This document shows positions 57,887-64,000 of a stretch of 64,000 bases of DNA, piece by piece. A program made the translations under genes and the position numbers. The DNA comes from Triticum aestivum (taxonomy: Eukaryota > Streptophyta > Magnoliopsida > Poales > Poaceae), in NCBI RefSeq assembly GCF_018294505.1, contig NC_057813.1:316637077-316701076 (forward strand), given 5' to 3'. The notes beneath the pieces are model-generated. The model was given only the letters and a program-made list of their open reading frames with translations. It ran no database searches and was not told where the DNA came from. The stretch's first letter is position 1. Every line of letters begins with the position of its first letter.

Positions 57887-58280
57887 CACTACAAAAAAAA
57901 TACACTTCCGTGATGATACGTGTTTGTCACAGTAGGTCGCGTTTTTTGTCATGCATGTACATCCATGACAAATTTATGATAGAATCAAGATAGTCATACA
58001 TGTGCTGTCATAGAAGTGTTCCATGACATTACCAAAATTATCATCACGGAAGTGTCCACTTCCATGACGATAAATCGCGCGTCACAGAAGTGCTTTTGTC
58101 AAGGGTGACCGACACGTGGCATCCACCGTAACGGAACGCCGTTAAGCTATCGGGTCGAATTTTGGATCTGATAACCCGTTAACAGCCACGACCAACGCCG
58201 ATTTTCCACGTGTAAAATTCTCATTGGCTGACGGACCCACGTGTCAGCTCCGCGTTGGCACAGGTGTCACTCATCCAACG
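57887..58280. repeat. CACTA terminal region with inverted repeats
   Basis: Starts CACTACAAAAAAAA. The 14-mer cacttccgtgatga (57903-57916) has an exact reverse complement at 58041-58054, and related ttccatgac/gtcatgg words lie between. Such terminal palindromes are common in CACTA ends and may bind transposase. Confidence 0.7.
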
Positions 58281-58342
58281 GTCGAGATGGGCCTATGATA
58301 TGTTGACACGTGGACCGGCCCAAAAGTGGCCCACAAAGTTTA

Positions 58343-58555
58343 AATGGGCCGGCCCAACCGAAGACCCATAAGATTTAGCGGACCATAATGGGCCGGCCCA
58401 GCTAAAGGCTCACAAAATTTAGTGGACCATAATGGGCCAGCCCAGCTAAAGGCCCACAAGATTTTGTGGACCACAATGGGCCGGCCCAGCTAAAGGCCCA
58501 CAAGATTCTGCACACCATAATGGGTCGACCCAGCTAAAGGCCCAACATTCTCTGT
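58343..58555 (+). repeat. 44-bp tandem repeat, five units, in the CACTA subterminal zone
   Basis: Units start at 58343, 58387, 58431, 58475 and 58519, exactly 44 bases apart. Each begins aatggg and most contain GGGCCGGCCC, a perfect palindrome. Further GGCCC words continue irregularly to about 59340. Subterminal repeats of CACTA elements are binding sites for the element's own protein in En/Spm; that role is inferred here. Confidence 0.85.
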
Positions 58556-59471
58556 CAAATCGGCCCATCAACGGCGTGGTCTAAACTTTTCATCAATGCG
58601 GCCCATGGTCACTTCTGGCCCGTTAATAGTCCGCTAAGTAATTGGGCCGAATTATGGCCCGGTGTATTTCCAGCCTGTTAAAGGTTAAAGGTCTGGCTTC
58701 ATTTGGGCCCATTTACAGGCCATCAAAACTTTCGGCCCATAAACGACCGTGAAGGATTTGGGTCATATTCGGCCATGTCTGTCATTCAGCCTCTTAGAGG
58801 CCCACTATAGATTTGGCCCACTTTCGGCCTGTTGTCATTTTCGGCCCGTTAACGCCGAACGTAAACCATGGGCCATATGTGGCCCAACGTCATATCGGGC
58901 CCATTAACTGTCCTTATAAAAATGACGATAATCTAGCCCGACCGAAGTTCCGGCCTGTTAAAGGCCCGTGTATTAGGTCGGCGCATTTACGGCCCGTCCG
59001 AATTTCGGCCTGTCAAATATCCGCATCGTAAATGGGCCACCATTTCGGCCTGCTAAGTCCAGTGGGTTATTTGGCACAATCAGGGCCCAATCTCACTTTT
59101 GGTCTATTAAAGGCCCATGTTTTTTATGGGCTCGACATATTTACACCTATAAACGGCCTACTTTTACGGAGGGCCCAAATTATGTTTAGGCCTGTTAAAT
59201 GCCCACTATGGGCACAGGCCTACCAGAAAAATTTGAAAGCTTATGCTAATATAAGCCCAGATATTTTTAGTGGGCTACATGCCAATTTCGGCCCGTAATC
59301 GTTTTTAGCCCAATTGGAATGGGCCCGACGAATGTTGGCATGTTGGGCTCCTACGAAGCTTTTGTCCGAATACATTACTAAGATAAACCTACACTATACA
59401 AAAATAGCATCATAATTACTGCAGCCTGTGGCAGCATCATAAATGTTGTATCACAACAAAATAAATTCCAA
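58556..59471. other. CACTA subterminal spacer
   Basis: Irregular GGCCC-, GGCCCGTTAA- and GGCCTGTTAA-type words roughly every 30-60 bases to about 59340, then AT-rich sequence to the 3' end of the transposon gene. No supported ORF. Confidence 0.6.
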
Positions 59472-59969
59472 TCATACAACAAAAGGCCTGTTGGCATAAA
59501 GTTTACAGTCCTTCCAGATAAAAGCACCATCAGATGTATAGAAGCACAGATCATTTGACCTGAGTGCTAATGTTTCAGGCTGTAGAATCTCATGGAGCAG
59601 CACGATCTCCACCTTTTTCCGCCATCGCTCTTTAACAACGAAGCGAATGTCTGATAGTCTGGTTTCAAAACCATTCATATCTTGACAGCATTTCTCAACC
59701 ACTATTCTTGTTTCTGAAACAACATCCATTAGGGATTGGACTTGTGTCTGGAGCACAGATATATCACTCTGTCTAGCAGGAAGATTTTGTTCAGTAGGCG
59801 ATTTGGACGAGGTTACCTTGACAACCAACCCAGAATTACGCAGGAAGGTGCTTTTTGCACTGTTAGTGGAGAGATACTGACGCACTGCAGCAAGAGGTGA
59901 CACTGTGCCTATAGTAGCCTCGTCACCTTCAGGTGGTTGTGGTTGTTCAATCATTTGTTCCATAGCTTC
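59472..59969 (-). CDS. Last exon of the CACTA gene
   Basis: Acceptor CTTTCAG at 59970-59976; open to the stop at 59472-59474. Encodes EQPQPPEGDEATIGTV near the start and a helical stretch (LQTQVQSLMDVVSETRIVVEK) in the middle that could be a coiled coil. The reading frame is unbroken. As part of the gene above it should not be read as a separate gene. Confidence 0.55.
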   Translation of the reverse strand, partial: EAMEQMIEQPQPPEGDEATIGTVSPLAAVRQYLSTNSAKSTFLRNSGLVVKVTSSKSPTEQNLPARQSDISVLQTQVQSLMDVVSETRIVVEKCCQDMNGFETRLSDIRFVVKERWRKKVEIVLLHEILQPETLALRSNDLCFYTSDGAFIWKDCKLYANRPFVV

Positions 59970-62900
59970 CTGAAAGTTTGAACTAGTAGATTAGTGTACC
60001 AGTGAGTTACTAATGAGACAAAAACAAACAAAGTAGGTTAAACGTTTATACATAACTTATTTTGGTGAACTACTATAATACATTAGCATGTATTGTAGTG
60101 CCAACTACATAATAAAATCACTTTCGGAACATATGTCCATGTAGCATGCCTACTGTATTGTCTATTTCCTCACATTCGTTGACATCTAAGGATAAAGAGA
60201 CATGGTTTAAAGTAGGATGAACATAGTATGACATCATTCATATCATGGGCAAACAGATATAAAACAAACAGGTTATTTTATCATTGTGTGCGCACGTGAA
60301 CATAACAACTAGATTATAGATCAAGACCAAAATAATATCCTTCATCTCTTTTAAACCATGTAAGGTGAAATGATACGTTAAGACAACTATGTATAAAAGT
60401 GAATAGAGTAACTGACATTGGCTGCAAACCAAGTAGTTAAATGAACACATCACAGTACCAATCAGTTCAAGGCAGGAGGAGTAAGGACTTACAACAGCGG
60501 CTTGAACTGGTGTGCTCATGCCCTTCATCTTGCTGGTGTGGCAATCCTTGAAGATTTGCACTGCATTCGGTTCAGGTTCTTTTTGGTCCGCACAGGCTTT
60601 CCACTGTATTTGGAACAAGTCAATATAGATACGATAATATGGCACAAAAAAAAGAAGGAAGTAGCAGCTATTTACAAGAGCCTCGCAGTGTGCAATATAG
60701 CTACGAGATCCTGTTGTCTGTTGGAATTTCACTTTAGAACGGTTGGTTTTGTTCTTCAAACAGTTAGCCTAGAAGAAGATACACTTGTAAGGCACATACA
60801 TAAATACAAGTTCAATATGTGTTCTGAGCAAATACATATAGCCTACCTAATACTTTGGATCAGACCAGTGTTTAACAAGGGCTGTCCAGTCTTCATCTGT
60901 AATATATTCCACTGGAGATGTTTGGGCGATTTCATTGTTAGCCTTGCCTTCAAAGTGAGATTTTCTTAGGTGGTACCAATACTGTCGCAGAGCAGACTGA
61001 AAAACATGAGTGCATGCTTGTTTAGTTGCATCATCTTTCCGATCCAACTTGAACCTCATCTGTTGAAAAAAGAATGTGAGTCTTATTAGGAGGAAGCTAG
61101 AAAGTATGGGACAGAGCAAGACAATATTACTAATTGCGATGAATAACATTACTTACAGATAAATGGTCAAGGAAGGTGTTAAACTGGGTATTGTCTTTCT
61201 CATTCCTGTACTGGATCCACGTTGGGAGGATACACACATGACACCTAACGGTAATGGCTTCCTCTGATACTAACTTGGCTGACTCTATAGCATCACGTGG
61301 CCTTTTTAAACCTGCCTCAAATGGATCTCCATTCTTCCTCCTTTAGATTTTGTTAATCTGTCAAGCATTATCCCTGATGTATGTTTCCGCTTGCGCCGTG
61401 GTGCTAGTTCAACAACGAATGTGGAAAGTGTTAGTGTACATCAAACTATGAGAGTACATATAAAGGAGCATGCAACTGCAACTTGACTCGGTCAGGTACC
61501 ATCTTGGTGTTGATGCTCATGAGGTTCATCTGATCTTGCCAAGTCCTGTTGTGTCAATAGTGCTTCGGAAGTAGTGTTAGGTGTGAAGGCAGCGTGGCAA
61601 CTAGCCAGTTCCGGAGCAAACGAATGAGTAACTGGTTGAGCTGCTGGTACAGTTGAAGCGGATGCTGCAGCTGGTGGAGCAGGTGATACTGTGTTTGTAG
61701 ATTTAGCCGGTGGACTTGGACCTTCTACTGCACTATAAGTACCAGCAGAATCTCGACGGCAAAGCACTTTCCGTTTCACCCAACGAGTAACAGCACTCCC
61801 TACTATATTATTTTCCTTGCTCTTTTTTTACTTTGCCATGTCAAGCTATACCCACAACACAAAAGAATAAAATCACTCTTCAGAACTCATTGATGCATGA
61901 TACAGACAAGCAATACTTTGATGTAAGAAAACCATATGAGGATGGAATATGTAAGAAAAACAGGACGGCATGACATATTCACAGCTACGATGTGCAAACT
62001 AAGCAGAAGGATTTTCAAGAAAATAGAAGTAATGCAAGCTAGACACCATATGAAAGATGCAACCAATATTACTCTGCCAAGTTAAAAGTGTCTTGTCATA
62101 AGTGGCAATTCGAAAAATTAGAAGCAGTACAACATAGAAATCAATGCAAGATGCAACCACTATCAAACTGCCATGTTAAAAGCGTCCAATCATGAGTTAC
62201 TGATGCGGGATACACAACAGCAGTACTTTGATGTAACAACATGGTATGGTAGATAGATGCAGTGTATTCTAGACACAGAAAGCCATGTCATATGCACATG
62301 TATAACGTATAAACTCAGCAGGTGCAATTTAATCAAAATAGAAGAAATACAGGCTAGACCACATATGCAACATGAAACCAATTATCACACTGTCAACTTA
62401 GAGCAAGCACCTGCGATGCTGGAGTGTGGGAGATGAACTCATCATGTAGACTTGGGACTTCAACTTCATTAGCAGTAGCAGTGGCAAATCTAGAGAGTCT
62501 CTGTTTGCGTCGGTGTGGAGTACCACCAACATCCTCTAACTTACTCTTTTCCTTCCTATTTTCTGATATTTCCTTATGAAGTCAAAACCACAAGAAGATG
62601 AATAAAATTAGCTCTGCATAACTGGTTGATGCATGATACAGACGAACACTACTTTGATGTAAGGCAAGCGCAGGAGGATGGAATATATACAAAAAAAGAC
62701 AGTGTTTCATATTCACACGTACGATGGGAGGATGGAATATGTATGAAAAAACAGTAAGCGGAAGGCATTTCAACAAAATTAGAAGAAATGAAACCTAGGC
62801 ACCATATGAACATGCAACCAATATCACTCTATCAGGTAAAAAGTGTCTCGTCGTAAGTGCCATTTCAAGATATTAGAAGCAGTACAAGCTAGAAGACAAT

Positions 62901-63439
62901 GCAAGATGCAACCTACATCACAGTCCCAAGTTAAATGTGTCTTATGGGTAAGTGATCGTTGCAGGTATAAGTTGTAAGCTACGCAGATGCAATTCAACAT
63001 AATCAGAAGCAATACAAACTAGACATCATACGGAAAACGCAACCACATATAATTGTTCCAAGTAAGAGCAAGCACCTGTGATGGTGGAGTAGGGGAGATG
63101 TGCTCATCGTGTACACGTATGTTCTAGAAACAGGAACACGTGTCATATTCACAGGCATTATGTGTAAAGTAAGTAGATGCAATTCAAGTTAGAAGCAATA
63201 CAAGCTAGACATCATACGCAACATGCAACCACATATAATAGTGTCAAGTTAGAGCAAGCACCTGTGATGGTGGAGTAGGGGAGATGTGCTCATCATCTAC
63301 ACAACTACGTTGACTGTCCAGCCTTGTGTTGTCTTGCAAATCTTGTTGGGAGGATGGCGGAGTAGAATCTATAGAGACCCCCTGTTTGAGTTGCTCCGAA
63401 GGACCACCATCATCCACTGCCGGACTAATTTCCTTCAAC
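59472..63439 (-). pseudogene. CACTA Transposase_24-type gene, multi-exon
   Basis: Minus-strand gene, exons inferred from splice signals and family knowledge: 63262-63439, 63076-63123, 62412-62564 (variants of one repeated exon), 61500-61844 (RRDSAGTYSAVEGP), 61157-61403 (SGIMLDRLTKSKGGR, then LKRPRDAIESAKLV), 60847-61059 (ALRQYWYHLRKSHF, then DEDWTALVKHW), 60676-60769 (KNKTNRSKVKF), 60493-60603 (CHTSKMKGMSTPVQAAV) and 59472-59969 (final exon, coiled-coil-like). The middle exons have the motifs and order of the Ptta/En/Spm Transposase_24 family, probably the DNA-binding TNPA-like partner. Breaks: a frameshift in the 61157-61403 exon (near 61320) and a TAG at the end of the 60847-61059 exon. 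The 5' end is beyond the window or undefined. Confidence 0.6.
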
Positions 63440-64000
63440 TGTAATGATTTTGCATTGTGAAGTCAAACCGATAAGAAAAAGGAATAAAATTCGCTCTTCA
63501 GAACTCATTCATGCATGATACTGACAAACACTACTCGGATGAAAGGCAAACACATGACGCGAGGATGGAATATGTATGAAAAACAGGATGGTGTGAAATA
63601 TTCACACCTATGATGTGGTAACTAAGCAGAAGGCATTTCAACAAATTAGAAGCACTGCAAGCTAGACACAATATGAAAGATGCAACCAATATCACTCTGC
63701 CAAGTTCAAACTGTATGGCATTTCAACAAATTAGAAGTAGTATATGCTAGAAATCATATGCAAGACACAACCAATATCATAGTGGCGACTTAAAGGTGCC
63801 TTATCAAAAGTGACTGATGCGGGATATGCTATAATAGTAGTCTGATGTAGAAATAGGAACACATGTCATATTCATAGGTATTATGTGTAAAGTAAGCAGA
63901 TGCAATTCAACAAAGTTAGAAGCAATACAAGCTAGACATCATACGCAACATGGAACCACATATAATAGTGCCAAGTTAGAGCAAGCACCTGTGATGGTGG
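61850..64000. repeat. Degenerate direct-repeat array in the 5' part of the CACTA gene
   Basis: Blocks of 'gatacagacaaacactacttt...gaggatggaatatgta...agaagcaatacaagctagac...aaccaatatcactctgccaagtt' type recur around 61890-62100, 62630-62860, 63510-63720 and again toward 64000. The exon-end block 'gagcaagcacctg(t/c)gatg(g/c)tgg' occurs at 62402, 63067, 63252 and 63980. Introns and exons appear to have multiplied together. Confidence 0.7.

Larger units (their letters stand above)
57887..64000 (-). mobile_element. CACTA (En/Spm-type) DNA transposon, one end
   Basis: The terminal sequence CACTACAAAAAAAATACACT begins at 57887 and is preceded by ttg, the possible 3-bp target duplication. A subterminal zone with repeats (58290-59340) and a minus-strand gene with Transposase_24-type exons follow. 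CACTA ends and this protein family identify the superfamily. The terminal sequence resembles abundant Triticeae CACTA families such as Jorge, which I cannot confirm here. The other end lies outside the window, so completeness is unknown. Confidence 0.85.

Noticed and set aside
58343..58555. Regularly spaced repeats as a possible CRISPR array
   Set aside because: Units are contiguous 44-bp tandem copies without unique spacers, in a plant CACTA subterminal zone.
1..64000. Endogenous pararetrovirus or other viral insertion
   Set aside because: All RT domains seen are Ty3/Gypsy or Ty1/Copia type with LTRs, integrase or priming sites; no movement-protein or caulimovirid coat motif was seen.

Overview
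The window is repetitive intergenic DNA from a large grass genome. The families point to Triticeae (wheat, Aegilops, barley or rye group): a BARE1/Angela-type Copia element, a WHAM/Sabrina-type Gypsy LTR, several other Ty3/Gypsy elements and a CACTA DNA transposon with Transposase_24-type exons. I see no convincing host gene, rRNA, tRNA or CRISPR array. Every long reading frame belongs to a transposable element, and nearly all are broken by nonsense codons or frameshifts. Element labels E1, E2, E3, X, T and LTR-S are mine.

Layout. 1-400: 3' end of a Gypsy-like LTR. 401-3913: 5' LTR and part of the interior of a minus-strand WHAM/Sabrina-type element. 3914-4986: LTR fragments. 4987-6285 plus 15113-16703: one 2.9 kb LTR of plus-strand Gypsy element E1, split by E2 (6286-15107, minus, two ~1.07 kb LTRs, target duplication AATTC). 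16704-19881: E1 interior with a gag frame carrying up to six zinc-knuckle units. 19882-24932 and 52393-54263: E3, a plus-strand relative of E2, split in its protease-RT linker by about 27.4 kb of later insertions.

Inside E3 lie a minus-strand BARE/Angela element (24933-32879, 5' LTR truncated and ending in filler DNA) and element X (32937-52387, target duplication TACAA). X contains a LARD-like element with 4.1 kb LTRs (34254-46522, minus). X also contains a fragment T (47374 to about 51488): a solo-type or 3' LTR plus a plus-strand, intron-containing gene-like frame related to the 'putative gypsy type transposon' (Transposase_28) proteins. T interrupts X's gag after about nine codons.

54264-57879 is a 3.6 kb LTR-like sequence without a matching target duplication. 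57887 to the window end is one terminus and much of the minus-strand gene of a CACTA element, with a 44-bp tandem subterminal repeat and a multi-exon Transposase_24-type gene.

The nesting gives a relative order: E1 before E2; E3 before BARE; BARE before X, because X sits at the BARE/E3 scar; X before LARD. LTR divergence judged by eye agrees: the LARD LTRs are nearly identical and the X LTRs are visibly more diverged.
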